In this document: piece after piece, positions 1 to 9,256 of the stretch
How positions within the stretch are numbered: the first letter of the stretch is position 1
How the letters are laid out: each line of letters opens with the position of its first letter
Assembly (NCBI RefSeq): GCF_002286815.1
Contig: NZ_MUNM01000090.1
Span: 1 to 64,000, forward strand
DNA length: 64,000 nt
Source of the DNA: Pseudomonas sp. PICF141
GTDB taxonomy: Bacteria > Pseudomonadota > Gammaproteobacteria > Pseudomonadales > Pseudomonadaceae
Direction: 5' to 3'
Notes under the pieces: generated by a model
Seen by the model: the letters and a program-made list of their open reading frames with translations, nothing else
What the model was told of the DNA's origin: nothing
Databases searched by the model: none
Position numbers and translations under genes: made by a program

Positions 1-15
1 AGCTACGTTGTTCAT
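1..15 (-). CDS. Start of a gene running off the left edge
   Basis: Only the first five codons (M-N-N-V-A) are inside the window. An ATG on the minus strand is preceded by GGAGA about eight bases upstream, a good ribosome binding site. It lies upstream of, and could be read with, the ProA-like gene on the same strand. The product cannot be named. Confidence 0.3.
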
Positions 16-121
16 GGCAATGATCTCCGATGAGCCCCCGGTGAAAGCTTAGTGGGCGATCACAGGGGGGGAGGCGGGGGTAGCCATTTCATTAGGTTTG
101 CGGGTTTGCGCGGCTTACGTC

Positions 122-1624
122 TCAGCGTTTGACCGACAGACTCGTCTGGGTCATGCGGCTTCGGATGGTGAACACGCCATCGCCCGAAAGAATCGCGCTG
201 CGTGCAAACAGGCGGCCACTCTCCCAGTTCGAAAGCCCCAGTTCCGGCTTGTTCAGTGCGTACTGGCCATCGACCCAGCGAGTAATCCCGTTGCCAACAA
301 AAGGCGCGTTGACCGCGTTGTAGAAACGCTCCTGCGCCGGGGCATCTTCACTGATCAGCGACACAGTGAATTGCGGGCTGTAGCGATTGAACAGGATGAT
401 GGCCTGCTCCAGGTCGTCGACGATTTTCAAGCTGACTTCCGGGGTTTCTTCCCACTCCCACTCGCGACCCAATTGGTCCTCGGGCAGCGGTTCGGCCAAC
501 GCTTCGGTCTGATAGCCGTCGGCGCGGTACACCTCGACGCTCGCGGTTTGCCAATCACTTGGCAAGTGCTGCTCGCTCCCCTCGACGATATGCAACTTGC
601 AACCCTGGCCCCGAGCGGTGCCGGCCTGTTGCAGTGCGTCGAGAAACAGCGGCACCAGCTCAGCGGCACGGTCGCGGTGGATCAGGCAGACGTTAAGGGT
701 GTTGCAGACTTTGCGGTCCAGTGAATTGCGCACCACGGCGGCAAAGCGCCGGGCATCGGCGTGTTGGTCGGCGATCAGCCACGCGCCGCCGGTGCCGTGC
801 AAGCTGACGGCGGTGCCGGCCTGTTGCGCGATGCTGCCCAACTGGCTGACTGCCCGTCCTGAGCCACGGGCCACCGCTAATGACAGGCGGCGGTCGGCGA
901 ACATTGCCCAACCGGCGGCGTGATTGACGCTTTCCACCAGCGAAACCGCACCGGTCGGCAAGCCGGCGTCGGCCAATGCCGGATTCAATGCGTGGGTGAC
1001 GATGGCCTGGGCAGTGCCCAATGCATCGCTACCAATGCGCAGCACCGCGGTGTTGCCCGTGCGCAATACACCAGCGGCATCGGCAAAGACATTCGGTCGG
1101 CCTTCGAACACGAACGCGACAATGCCCAGCGGCGAGACCACTTGCTCGACTTTCCAGCCGTCGTGCTCGACGCAGCTCACGACTTTGCCACGGGTGGCCG
1201 GGGCATCGCGCCAGGCCCGCAGGCCGGCGATCATGTCGCCGCGCATGCGTTCATCGGCCAGCAACCGCGTGGTGGAACGCCCGCGCGCCTTGGCCCGTTC
1301 GATGTCGGCCAGGTTGGCGGCTGCAATCAGAGCCCAGCATTCCGGGTTTTCGAGGCGTTGAGCAAAATGATCGAAGAACTCGCTGATGGCCTGATCCGGG
1401 ACGCCGGACATTGCAGCGAATGCCGATTCGGCGCGCTCGATGGCGACCGCGGCCGCTTGCTGGTCGGCCACTGGAATCAGCAACAATTCGCCGCTGACCT
1501 GCTCCACCAGCAGATGGTCGCCGGGCTGAAAGCGCGCCGCCAGTTCGGGGCTGACGACAGTGACACGATTACCGGCAAAAGGGATTGGCGTGCCAGCGAC
1601 TAGACGTTCGAGCGCAAGAGACAT
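122..1624 (-). CDS. ProA-like glutamate-5-semialdehyde dehydrogenase paralogue
   Basis: A 500-residue aldehyde dehydrogenase-superfamily protein. It most resembles gamma-glutamyl phosphate reductase (ProA), which makes glutamate semialdehyde in proline synthesis. ProA-like features are PLGIVAFVFEGRPNVFAD near residue 165, the catalytic-cysteine region DRKVCNTLNVCL near residue 305, and a C-terminal stretch ending near GLSNWESGRLFAR. ProA is usually about 420 residues; here the first 80 residues are extra and some ProA motifs are altered, so the substrate may differ. It stands alone without proB. The family call is good, but the reaction is inferred. Confidence 0.72.
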   Translation of the reverse strand: MSLALERLVAGTPIPFAGNRVTVVSPELAARFQPGDHLLVEQVSGELLLIPVADQQAAAVAIERAESAFAAMSGVPDQAISEFFDHFAQRLENPECWALIAAANLADIERAKARGRSTTRLLADERMRGDMIAGLRAWRDAPATRGKVVSCVEHDGWKVEQVVSPLGIVAFVFEGRPNVFADAAGVLRTGNTAVLRIGSDALGTAQAIVTHALNPALADAGLPTGAVSLVESVNHAAGWAMFADRRLSLAVARGSGRAVSQLGSIAQQAGTAVSLHGTGGAWLIADQHADARRFAAVVRNSLDRKVCNTLNVCLIHRDRAAELVPLFLDALQQAGTARGQGCKLHIVEGSEQHLPSDWQTASVEVYRADGYQTEALAEPLPEDQLGREWEWEETPEVSLKIVDDLEQAIILFNRYSPQFTVSLISEDAPAQERFYNAVNAPFVGNGITRWVDGQYALNKPELGLSNWESGRLFARSAILSGDGVFTIRSRMTQTSLSVKR

Positions 1625-1687
1625 GAAACGGTTTCACCATGCAGGAGAGCGGCCAGAAAATGTATAGGAAAATCCGTCAAGCGTCAT

Positions 1688-2812
1688 TCACCGGGGCTTT
1701 TTTGCCAGGCGAAATACATCTTGCTCCAGGCGATTGCTCCCCTGTTTGCGCCATCCGGCGTTCGCGTCATAGACCACCAGCAGCAAGGGCTCTTCTACGC
1801 CTGCGGCGCTGATAAAGGTCAGTCCCTCGGCATGATCGCGTCCTTTATCTTTTCCTTGCCCGTAAGGAACCTCCAGAACCGGCGTCAATTGTTCGCTGAA
1901 GACAAAACCTTCCTCTGTTGGGCTGGCACCGTCGAGCCATCGAAATACGCTGACTGGCCCGTCGAGGTTCATCGTCGGCCCGGCCAGAATCAGCATGTCG
2001 TCGCCATCGATGCACAAATCCCTGACGCCGAGCCCGCCCAACTGGAGAAAATGCTTTCGGTATTTGCGCCCCTTGGGCCCGATTTTTTTCAGCCTCAGCG
2101 TGTGGGCGGTCTTGGGATGGGCTTGGGGTTCGATCTCCAGAATAATGGTCCAGCCCCGCAGCACAGGCCCTCGCAACCCGATAAAAACCCGCTTGCCATT
2201 GACCTCGAGACCTTCGGTATCGAACCCGTTGTCCTTGCCGGGAATGTGCAGAAATGCCCCGACATGCTCGTCGTCCTTGAGTGCGTCGAGCAATTCATTA
2301 CCCAGTTGATCGCCGGACAATTGAGCGGCGACTCGATCATCACTGACGGTGCTCTTCACCAACGTGAACGTCCCGTTTTCTTCGACCACCGGAATCCGGG
2401 CCAGGAGAAAACGATTGCCATCGCAGCTGACCGTTGCCAGGCGCTCGGCGTTTTTCTTCGGGGACTTGGAGCTATCAGGTTTTTTCCGTTTCAGGCTGTG
2501 AGACCCCACCATCCAGAGATACCCCGTGTCGCGGTCGTAGCTCATGCCTTCCAGGTCTGCCTCAACGCATGCTTCGCCAATCGTCGGGATGACCGGCAGC
2601 GTCAACAGGGACGCCAACGGGAATTGTTTGTGCTGATCGAACAGAAACTCGCCCGCACCGACGCGCTCACGCAAGGTAAAGCGCTCCAGGCTCAAGGATT
2701 CATCATTGGCAACCCAAAGGGTGTCGCCTATCTGGACCACGGCAGACAAGCCTTTGCGCATATGAGTGTCCGGATCGTTGAAGACTAGAAGCCCGGAACC
2801 GAAATTCGCCAT
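1688..2812 (-). CDS. DUF3616 domain protein
   Basis: A 374-residue protein rich in short beta-strand blocks of the form 'VWVANDES', 'LWMVGSHS', 'VFIGLRGPVLRGW' and 'MLILAGPTMNLDGPVSVFRW', the pattern of the DUF3616 family (predicted propeller-like). No signal peptide or catalytic motif is evident. The start at 2812 follows AAGGGGCGGG on the minus strand. It lies between the ProA-like gene and glutaminase with short gaps, all on the minus strand, so co-transcription is possible. The function is unknown. Confidence 0.7.
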   Translation of the reverse strand: MANFGSGLLVFNDPDTHMRKGLSAVVQIGDTLWVANDESLSLERFTLRERVGAGEFLFDQHKQFPLASLLTLPVIPTIGEACVEADLEGMSYDRDTGYLWMVGSHSLKRKKPDSSKSPKKNAERLATVSCDGNRFLLARIPVVEENGTFTLVKSTVSDDRVAAQLSGDQLGNELLDALKDDEHVGAFLHIPGKDNGFDTEGLEVNGKRVFIGLRGPVLRGWTIILEIEPQAHPKTAHTLRLKKIGPKGRKYRKHFLQLGGLGVRDLCIDGDDMLILAGPTMNLDGPVSVFRWLDGASPTEEGFVFSEQLTPVLEVPYGQGKDKGRDHAEGLTFISAAGVEEPLLLVVYDANAGWRKQGSNRLEQDVFRLAKKPR

Positions 2813-2887
2813 GAAGTCACCCGCCCCTTGAGTGAAAGAATGCCTGCTTCACGGTAGCGGTCATCGGGCGCTAGTCAAGACAGGCCA

Positions 2888-3796
2888 TCAGAACACCGAC
2901 CAGCCAATCCGCTGACTTAACAACTCCAGCGCCGCCATGCCGGCGAGGGAGTTGCCGGCAGTGTTTAATTCCGGGGACCAGACGCACACCGTGAATTGCC
3001 CCGGCACTACGGCGACAATCCCGCCACCCACGCCGCTCTTGCCCGGCAGGCCGACACGATAGGCAAAATTGCCGGCTTCGTCGTACAGCCCACTGGTGGC
3101 CATGATCGAGTTGACTTGCTGGGTCTGGCGAGCGCTGAGAATCTGGGCGCCGCTGTGCTTGCAGAAACCGTCGTTGGCCAGAAAGCAGAACGTGCGGGCC
3201 AGATCCACGCAACTCATGCGCAACGCGCAATGGCTGAAGTAGCTGCGCAGCACGGCTTCGACGTCGTTATGAAAGTTACCGAACGATTGCATCAGATACG
3301 CCATGGCCGCGTTACGCGCGCGGTGCTGGTATTCCGATTCGGCAACCTTGCCGTCCACCATGACATTCGGGTTGCCGGACAAGCGCCGGACAAAATCGCG
3401 CATCGACAACGCCGGCGCGGCAAAACGGGACTGGTTGATGTCGCAGATCACCAGCGCACCGGCGTTGATGAAGGGATTGCGCGGGCGTCCGCGTTCGAAC
3501 TCCAGTTGCACCAGCGAGTTGAACGGCTGCCCGGACGGCTCGTGGCCCAGACGTTGCCAAATCGCCTCACCGGAATGGTCGATGGCCTGCACCAGGCTGA
3601 AGACCTTGGAAATACTCTGCACCGAAAACGGCGTGTCGGCGTCGCCGGCACAAAACAACTCACCGTCATTGCCATACACGGCAATGCCCAACTGATTGGC
3701 CGGCACGGTGCCGAGGGCGGGAATGTAGTCAGCCACTTTGCCCTGACCGATCAACGGTCGGACTGCGTCAAGGATCTCGTTCAACAGCGCTTGCAT
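2888..3796 (-). CDS. glsB: Glutaminase
   Basis: Hydrolyses glutamine to glutamate and ammonia in the cytoplasm. The 302-residue product has the serine-dependent glutaminase signatures: [12 protein letters not shown] (S-x-x-K pair), [27 protein letters not shown], and [18 protein letters not shown] near the C terminus. The open frame extends to 4027, but the ATG at 3796 begins the family-like sequence [15 protein letters not shown] and gives the usual length (E. coli GlsB is about 308 residues). A GGA-containing weak ribosome binding site lies about ten bases upstream. Confidence 0.92.
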   Translation of the reverse strand: MQALLNEILDAVRPLIGQGKVADYIPALGTVPANQLGIAVYGNDGELFCAGDADTPFSVQSISKVFSLVQAIDHSGEAIWQRLGHEPSGQPFNSLVQLEFERGRPRNPFINAGALVICDINQSRFAAPALSMRDFVRRLSGNPNVMVDGKVAESEYQHRARNAAMAYLMQSFGNFHNDVEAVLRSYFSHCALRMSCVDLARTFCFLANDGFCKHSGAQILSARQTQQVNSIMATSGLYDEAGNFAYRVGLPGKSGVGGGIVAVVPGQFTVCVWSPELNTAGNSLAGMAALELLSQRIGWSVF

Positions 3797-4025
3797 GCCG
3801 GGTTCCGAAGTCTCGCCCCATGGGATTGCGGGGACACTGTCGCTAGACGCCACTGATCGGGGCTGAATCACAGTTTTGTACGGGAATGTATCTGTCCAGG
3901 CCCGGGATACATGAACTTGCACCGGGCGCGCTTTCGGACATACCGCCCACACATCGGGTTGAAAAACTCCTGCCGTCCGCCGACCGCTTGCAAAACCGGG
4001 TCGGCTCTTGCTCAGGAGAGTTGTC

Positions 4026-4655
4026 ATGATGACCCAAATTCCCCGTTACCACGGCTGGTCGCTGTTTGGCCTGCTGTCCCTGCTGGTGTTGTTGATGACC
4101 GGTCTGATTCTGCTGCTGAATCCGGACCTGGTAGAGGCCACGCGCAGTGCCATTCGCGCCACCGCACGCACGTCGTTTGTGCTGTTTCTGGCGGCGTTCA
4201 CGGCCTCCGCCGTCGCTGTGCTGGTGCCCTCGCCTTTCACTCGATCGCTAGTGCGTGAACGACGCTTCATCGGTCTGGCCTTTGCGTTTTCCCACCTGGT
4301 ACATGCCCTGCTGATCTATAGCTACGGCCAACTGAACCCCGAGTTCTGGCCCGGCCGTACCACGGTCGGCAACATTCCGGGCTCGGTGGGTTATCTGTTC
4401 ATTGTGCTGATGGCGCTGACCTCGTTCAAAACCACGGCGCGGCTGATCGGCCCCAAAGCCTGGAAAGCCCTGCATGTCAGCGGCATGTGGGTGATTGCAG
4501 CGGTATTCACCTATTCCAACTTCAAACGCATCCCCCTGAGCGCCTGGTATGTATTGCCGTTCGGCCTGATGTTCTCGGCCATCGTCGTTCGGCTGCTGGG
4601 CAAGATTGCGTTGAAGTACAAACGGTCAACGAGGCATGCGTTATTGACCGAATGA
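4026..4655 (+). CDS. Ferric reductase-like transmembrane protein
   Basis: A 209-residue inner-membrane protein with about six hydrophobic segments and two histidines placed like haem ligands of the ferric reductase-like (MsrQ/YedZ) domain: one in [14 protein letters not shown] and one in [20 protein letters not shown] at 4014 precedes the ATG at 4026 by the right distance. No msrP-like molybdoprotein is adjacent, so MsrQ identity is not supported; the sorA gene 5 kb away is a different family. It probably passes electrons through b-type haem to an unknown partner. Confidence 0.65.
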   Translation: MMTQIPRYHGWSLFGLLSLLVLLMTGLILLLNPDLVEATRSAIRATARTSFVLFLAAFTASAVAVLVPSPFTRSLVRERRFIGLAFAFSHLVHALLIYSYGQLNPEFWPGRTTVGNIPGSVGYLFIVLMALTSFKTTARLIGPKAWKALHVSGMWVIAAVFTYSNFKRIPLSAWYVLPFGLMFSAIVVRLLGKIALKYKRSTRHALLTE

Positions 4656-4680
4656 AACCTCAACAACACCAACATTCCCC

Positions 4681-4734
4681 TGTGGGAGCGGGCTTTTGTG
4701 GCAAGGGGGCTTGCCACAAAAGGCCGCTCCCACA
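4681..4734. repeat. REP-type palindrome
   Basis: TGTGGGAGCGGGC is followed by an inner hairpin (TTTTGTGGCAAG...CTTGCCACAAAA) and the inverse GCCGCTCCCACA. This is the Pseudomonas repeated extragenic palindrome form, here between two plus-strand genes. Confidence 0.85.
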
Positions 4735-4773
4735 ATGAATGCACCTGTCGATCAAATCCCGGAGCTCAAGCCC

Positions 4774-5289
4774 ATGAATACCCCCCTCTCATCAGCCCTC
4801 AAAAGCCTGCACCTGAACCTCGACCGTCTCGGCAGCTGGATCGCGCCCCTGACGTTGCGAGTATTTCTGGCCTGGGAGTTTTTCGAGTCAGGCCTGGAAA
4901 AATGGAACGGCCAGAACTGGTTCGCCGACATCCAGCACCGCTTCCCGTTCCCCTTCAACCACGTTCCCGCCACGCTGAATTGGGAACTGGCAATGTGGGC
5001 CGAATTGATCTGCGCCTTTGCCCTGCTGGCGGGCCTGGGGACGCGGGTCTCGGCGATTATCCTGACCGTGGTCACGATCGTTGCGACCGCTGCCGTTCAC
5101 TGGCCGGCCGATTGGTCTACATTGAGTGAACTTGTCCAGGGCTATGCCATCAGCAATAAAGGCCACGGCAATTTCAAACTGCCGCTGATCTATCTCGCAG
5201 CCCTCCTGCCGTTGTTGCTCTCGGGGGCCGGTAAGCTCAGCGTCGACGCGCTGTTGGCTCGATACTTCTGGCGGCACAGTCACCGCTGA
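4774..5289 (+). CDS. DoxX family membrane protein
   Basis: A 171-residue membrane protein of the DoxX/DoxD family. The family pattern includes [17 protein letters not shown] near the N terminus, then hydrophobic helices [20 protein letters not shown] and [23 protein letters not shown]. An in-frame ATG at 4735 lies inside the upstream palindrome; the ATG at 4774 has GGAG nine bases upstream and is preferred. It is followed 47 bases later by a dienelactone hydrolase-like gene on the same strand, a likely operon. The exact role is unknown; DoxX proteins are linked to thiol and redox metabolism. Confidence 0.78.
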   Translation: MNTPLSSALKSLHLNLDRLGSWIAPLTLRVFLAWEFFESGLEKWNGQNWFADIQHRFPFPFNHVPATLNWELAMWAELICAFALLAGLGTRVSAIILTVVTIVATAAVHWPADWSTLSELVQGYAISNKGHGNFKLPLIYLAALLPLLLSGAGKLSVDALLARYFWRHSHR

Positions 5290-5336
5290 TCCGCCAGCGT
5301 CTCGATACCTCACCCAACTTATGTAAAGGAGCCATC

Positions 5337-6035
5337 ATGAGCGTGACCACCCAATGGATCGAAATCACCAGCAGTGAGGGCACATTCGGCGCTTACCTGG
5401 CCATTCCCCATACCCGCAAAGGTCCGGGGATTGTGCTGATTCAGGAAATCTTCGGCGTCAACGAGCACATTCGCTCGGTCGCCGAGCAATATGCCGCCGA
5501 CGGCTACCTGGTCATCGCGCCGGATCTGTTCTGGCGCCACGGCCACCGCATCGAACTGGGCTACGACGAAACCGGCTGGAAACGCGCCGTCGAGCTGATG
5601 AACGCCACCGATACCCAAAAAGCGCAAGCCGACATCAAACTGGCCATCGACGCCCTGAAAGCACAGCCGGGGCTGGATGGAAAAATCGCCTCCATTGGCT
5701 TCTGTTTTGGCGGCATGCTGTCGTACAACACCGCGGCCAACGGTTTTGTCGATGTGGCGATCGCCTACTACGGCGGCGGCATTCAGAACCAGCTGGATCG
5801 AGCCGATGAAATCAAGGTGCCGGTGCTGATGCACTTCGGTGAACAGGACAGCCACATTCCCATCGACGCCGTGAAGCAAATCGCCGAGCGTTTCGAGTTC
5901 AACGACGATGTCGATATCCAGGTCTATCCGGGGGCCGAACATGGCTTCAATTGTTCGCACCGTGACAGCTATAACCAGCGGGCGGCGGTCGAGGCCCATG
6001 GCAATACGTTGCTCTTTTTGAGTCAAAACCTTTAA
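5337..6035 (+). CDS. Dienelactone hydrolase family protein
   Basis: A 232-residue cytoplasmic alpha/beta hydrolase. The cysteine nucleophile sits in GFCFGGMLSY (near residue 121), the acid in FGEQDSHIP and the histidine in PGAEHGFNC, so the Cys-Asp-His triad of dienelactone hydrolase is complete. AAAGGAG lies eight bases before the ATG. No other chlorocatechol or protocatechuate genes are nearby, so it is probably a general hydrolase of this family and not a pathway enzyme. Confidence 0.88.
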   Translation: MSVTTQWIEITSSEGTFGAYLAIPHTRKGPGIVLIQEIFGVNEHIRSVAEQYAADGYLVIAPDLFWRHGHRIELGYDETGWKRAVELMNATDTQKAQADIKLAIDALKAQPGLDGKIASIGFCFGGMLSYNTAANGFVDVAIAYYGGGIQNQLDRADEIKVPVLMHFGEQDSHIPIDAVKQIAERFEFNDDVDIQVYPGAEHGFNCSHRDSYNQRAAVEAHGNTLLFLSQNL

Positions 6036-6098
6036 GGGCTCCTTTAAAGGGGGTTGGCGACATAAACGATCGGTGAGCATTCAATCCCGGAAACCTGC

Positions 6099-7286
6099 AT
6101 GGACAACCTCTCGAAACCCAGACCGGCTTCAGTACGCATCCCCTCCACGGTCTGGGCCTTGGGTTTTGTCAGCCTGTTCATGGACCTGTCTTCAGAACTG
6201 GTGCACAGCCTGCTGCCGATATTTCTGGTCACGACCTTGGGCGCGAGCGCGTTGACTGTCGGGGTGATCGAGGGCATCGCCGAAGCGATCGCAATGCTGA
6301 CCAAGATCTTCTCCGGCGCCATCAGCGACTTTATCGGCCGGCGTAAAGGCTTGCTGTTGATGGGCTATGGACTGGCGGCGTTGTCGAAACCGCTTTTCCC
6401 CCTCGCGCAATCGGTGGAGGTGGTGTTCACCGCGCGTTTTCTGGATCGCATCGGCAAAGGCATTCGTGGCGCGCCGCGAGATGCCCTGGTCGCCGATATC
6501 GCACCGGCCGAAATCCGTGGCGCCTGTTTTGGTTTGCGCCAATCGATGGACACCGTGGGCGCCATTCTGGGTCCGGTTCTGGCCATTATCCTGATGCTCT
6601 GGCTCGGGCAGATCCATCTGGTGTTGTGGTTCGCGGTGATTCCGGCGGTGATATCGGTGGCGCTGATTATCGGCGGGGTCAAAGAGCCGACCACTGTCGC
6701 TGGCGAAGGCGCCTTCCGCTCGCCTATCCACTGGAAAGTCCTGCGGGATTTCTCGCGCGATTATTGGTGGGTGGTGATCATCGGCGGGCTTTTCACACTG
6801 GCCCGTTTCAGTGAAGCCTTTTTGGTATTGAAAGCACAGCAAACAGGGCTGACGGCCACTTGGGTGCCGATGGTGATGGTGGTCATGTCGCTGCTTTATG
6901 CCGTATCCGCCTACCCTGCCGGCTGGTTGTCCGACCGGATCAGCCGCACCAAAGTGCTATGCATCGGCATCGTCCTGCTGATCCTGGCGGACCTGTTATT
7001 GGCGCAAGCGGATTCAATCATGAGCATGCTGGCGGGCGTGGCCCTGTGGGGCCTGCACATGGGCTTCAGCCAAGGCATTCTGGCGACGCTGATCGCCGAC
7101 ACCGCACCGGAACACCTCAGGGGTACGGCGTTCGGCCTGTTCAACCTGATCAGCGGCGTGTGCCTGTTGATCGCCAGTGTGCTTGCCGGTGCGCTGTGGG
7201 AAATCTCGGGCTCGGCCAGCACATTCATCGTCGGGGCGGGCCTGGCGGCTGCGGCGCTGTTGTTGCTTCTGTTGCGCAAGCCTTAG
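6099..7286 (+). CDS. MFS transporter
   Basis: A 395-residue major facilitator with about 12 hydrophobic segments. The family A-loop motif appears as GAISDFIGRRKGLL after helix 2 and again, degenerate, as GWLSDRISRTKVL in the second half. The run FLDRIGKGIRGAPRDALVADIAP is typical of the group annotated as drug or metabolite efflux MFS. GGAAA lies about seven bases before the ATG. The substrate is not evident; the next gene, arsN2-like, raises the possibility of metalloid or amino-acid-analogue export. Confidence 0.82.
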   Translation: MDNLSKPRPASVRIPSTVWALGFVSLFMDLSSELVHSLLPIFLVTTLGASALTVGVIEGIAEAIAMLTKIFSGAISDFIGRRKGLLLMGYGLAALSKPLFPLAQSVEVVFTARFLDRIGKGIRGAPRDALVADIAPAEIRGACFGLRQSMDTVGAILGPVLAIILMLWLGQIHLVLWFAVIPAVISVALIIGGVKEPTTVAGEGAFRSPIHWKVLRDFSRDYWWVVIIGGLFTLARFSEAFLVLKAQQTGLTATWVPMVMVVMSLLYAVSAYPAGWLSDRISRTKVLCIGIVLLILADLLLAQADSIMSMLAGVALWGLHMGFSQGILATLIADTAPEHLRGTAFGLFNLISGVCLLIASVLAGALWEISGSASTFIVGAGLAAAALLLLLLRKP

Positions 7287-7372
7287 TCCATCGCAGCCGC
7301 TAACCTGAGCCCGGAAAGCGCCAGGATCGAGCCAGTAATTTGAGTGCCAAAAACATCTTAATGGAGCAAACG

Positions 7373-7801
7373 ATGCAGATGATGAAGGTAGGGCCAAGCG
7401 GTTTGCATCAGCTCCGTGAGTCTTTGAGCGAAGCAGGATTGCCCTGCGATGATGTCGGAGAACCGGGGCTGCAGTTTTTCCGCTTCGAGGTGGATGGAAG
7501 CCGGGTTGCTTATGGAGGGCTGGAAGGTTCTGGCGCGGATCTGTTGCTTCGTTCACTGATCGTTTGTGAGACTCGTCGTGGCGAGGGGCTGGGTAAAGCC
7601 GTGTTGTCTGAACTGGAACACTGTGCAATCGCCCAAGGCGCAGTCCGGCTTCACTTGCTGACCCAAAGCGCGGCTGGTTTTTTCGCAGCCAATGGCTATG
7701 AATTGCTCGATAGAGGTAAAGCGCCTGTCGTCATCAGCCAGACAGCCCAGTTCAAGCACCTGTGTCCTGCGTCGGCGCGCTATCTACGAAAAACTCTATA
7801 G
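7373..7801 (+). CDS. arsN2: ArsN2-type GNAT N-acetyltransferase
   Basis: A 142-residue GNAT protein. It has the acetyl-CoA binding turn RRGEGLGKAVL and the ArsN2-type second half (LHLLTQSAAGFFAANGYE, then TAQFKHLCPASARYL). ArsN acetyltransferases inactivate arsenic compounds such as glutamine-synthetase-inhibiting analogues. Starts at TTG 7340 and ATG 7361 are possible, but the ATG at 7373 has GGAG seven bases upstream. No arsenate reductase or arsR lies in the window, so the role in arsenic resistance is by family only. Confidence 0.75.
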   Translation: MQMMKVGPSGLHQLRESLSEAGLPCDDVGEPGLQFFRFEVDGSRVAYGGLEGSGADLLLRSLIVCETRRGEGLGKAVLSELEHCAIAQGAVRLHLLTQSAAGFFAANGYELLDRGKAPVVISQTAQFKHLCPASARYLRKTL

Positions 7802-7833
7802 GCTTTTCTTGATAACTCTTTGCAGTCAGCCGT

Positions 7834-7926
7834 TCACAGCGACGAGTTAAGCGCTACCGCCGCTCGAATCAGCGCTTTCAACGCCTTCTCATCGACCCTT
7901 TCAACCTCAGGCCAGCATACATTCAT
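7834..7926 (-). pseudogene. Possible 30-residue gene remnant
   Basis: An open stretch reads MNVCWPEVERVDEKALKALI and continues to a stop at 7834. It looks like the C-terminal tail of a longer protein (similar in feel to DUF1801 tails), but the frame closes just upstream and no ribosome binding site is seen. It lies in the gap between arsN2 and the cupin gene. It could equally be chance. Confidence 0.22.
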
Positions 7927-8055
7927 GCTTATGCGTTATAGCACTGGTTCACAATGGGTATATCCGCGATCCGGCATTCGGCTACCGTCAACGTATATGA
8001 CTTGATTGCACAGGCTCTGCGCCTGTGCGTTGAGGCCCCCAGACATGAGGAAACC

Positions 8056-8544
8056 ATGATGACTGCCCACAAAGCGGCCGCTGTTTTGTTGGCCTTGCTC
8101 AGCCCTGCCTTTCTGACATTGACCGCCCTGGCCGAGGAAGCGGGTTTTATTGCCGCCACCTCATCCGGACTCAACTGGAAACCTGCGCCGGCAGTGGGCC
8201 CCGGCGCCATGATTGCCGTGATTGAAGGTGACCTGAAAGCCGCCGAGCCCTTCACCCTGCGCTTGAAGCTGCCGGCCAATACAAAAATCGGCGTGCATAC
8301 CCATCCCGTGACCGAACGCGTAACCGTTATCTCGGGCACCTTCTACTTCGCCACCGGAGACACCTTCGATCCGGCACGGGCCAAGGCCTATCATCCGGGT
8401 GACACCCTCATCATTCCTGTCGGCACGTCGATGTACGGCGCCAGTCGCGAACAGGAAACCGTGCTTCAACTCCACGGCACAGGACCTTGGGGAATCACTT
8501 ACCTCAACCCGGCGGACGATCCCAGGAACAAAACAATGCAGTGA
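8056..8544 (+). CDS. Secreted cupin-domain protein
   Basis: A 162-residue protein with a Sec signal peptide (hydrophobic AAVLLALLSPAFLTLTALA, cleavage near residue 26). One cupin barrel follows: GVHTHPVTERVTVISGTFYFATG carries the first cupin motif with its metal-binding His-His-Glu, and HPGDTLIIPVGTSMY the second. The ATG at 8056 follows GAGG. It is convergent with the sulfite dehydrogenase genes. It is probably a periplasmic metal-binding protein; no substrate can be named. Confidence 0.75.
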   Translation: MMTAHKAAAVLLALLSPAFLTLTALAEEAGFIAATSSGLNWKPAPAVGPGAMIAVIEGDLKAAEPFTLRLKLPANTKIGVHTHPVTERVTVISGTFYFATGDTFDPARAKAYHPGDTLIIPVGTSMYGASREQETVLQLHGTGPWGITYLNPADDPRNKTMQ

Positions 8545-8607
8545 GCGCGGCCTGCGCGATGAAGATGGCGGCGAGGATGCAGCAGATCGCCTGGCCGTAA
8601 AGGTTGG

Positions 8608-9246
8608 TTACTGGTCCAGGATGAAAGTTGCCAGGGTTTGCAGATCGTCCGGGCTTAGCTGCGCAAAAGGCGGCATTGGGATATTTCCCCATTTGCCGGC
8701 ACCACCGCGCTGAATGCTGGACGTTACCTTGGCCAGTGCCTGCGGGTCATTGGCATACTTGGCAGCGACATCGTGAAAGGCCGGGCCTACGACCTTATGA
8801 TCGATCGCGTGGCACGACAGGCAGGCGTTGCTCTGGAACAAGGCCATGGCATCGACTTTTGCCACAGACGCCGCCGGGGGTTGGTCCGCCGACGGGTTCG
8901 AAGCAGCCTGCACATCGGCATCGCTCGCATGGGCACTCCCGTAGGTCACCGCAAGGTAGGCGCCGATAATCTTCACATCCTGATCGCTGATCGGAGCACC
9001 GTACACGTGCTGCATCTTGCTCGCTTCACCCGTCCACTGAGCCAGGGTCATGCCAGGAGGCTGGAAGTTGATGTAATCGGCTGAGTGGCAGGTGGAACAT
9101 TTCTGCTGGGCCAACGAGTAGCCAGGCAGCGCACTGGGCTTGAACGCAGCCGTTTCGGGCGGCAACGTGATCGATAGTGGCGCCGCGCTAGCCATGGCAG
9201 CCAAAAAAACCTGAGCCGCGCACAGCAAGGTGGTCATATATTTCAT
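8608..9246 (-). CDS. sorB: Dihaem cytochrome c subunit of sulfite dehydrogenase
   Basis: A 212-residue periplasmic protein with a Sec signal peptide (cleaved near residue 21) and two c-haem motifs, CSTCH at 50-54 and CLSCH at 142-146. The second half is a class I cytochrome c (KVVGPAFHDVAAKY, then IPMPPFAQLSPDDLQTLATFI). It starts ten bases after the sorA-like stop, behind GAGGGGG, so the two are one operon. It would accept electrons from the molybdenum subunit. SorB proteins often have a single haem, so two haems put this nearer to other SorB-like partners. Confidence 0.8.
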   Translation of the reverse strand: MKYMTTLLCAAQVFLAAMASAAPLSITLPPETAAFKPSALPGYSLAQQKCSTCHSADYINFQPPGMTLAQWTGEASKMQHVYGAPISDQDVKIIGAYLAVTYGSAHASDADVQAASNPSADQPPAASVAKVDAMALFQSNACLSCHAIDHKVVGPAFHDVAAKYANDPQALAKVTSSIQRGGAGKWGNIPMPPFAQLSPDDLQTLATFILDQ

Positions 9247-9256
9247 GCGGGCCCCC

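Noticed and set aside
4026-4655. MsrQ assignment for the ferric reductase-like protein
   Set aside because: No MsrP-like gene adjacent, and the sorA-like gene has its own cytochrome partner.
5319-6080. Minus-strand frame opposite the dienelactone hydrolase
   Set aside because: Antisense of a gene with a complete catalytic triad and a good start.
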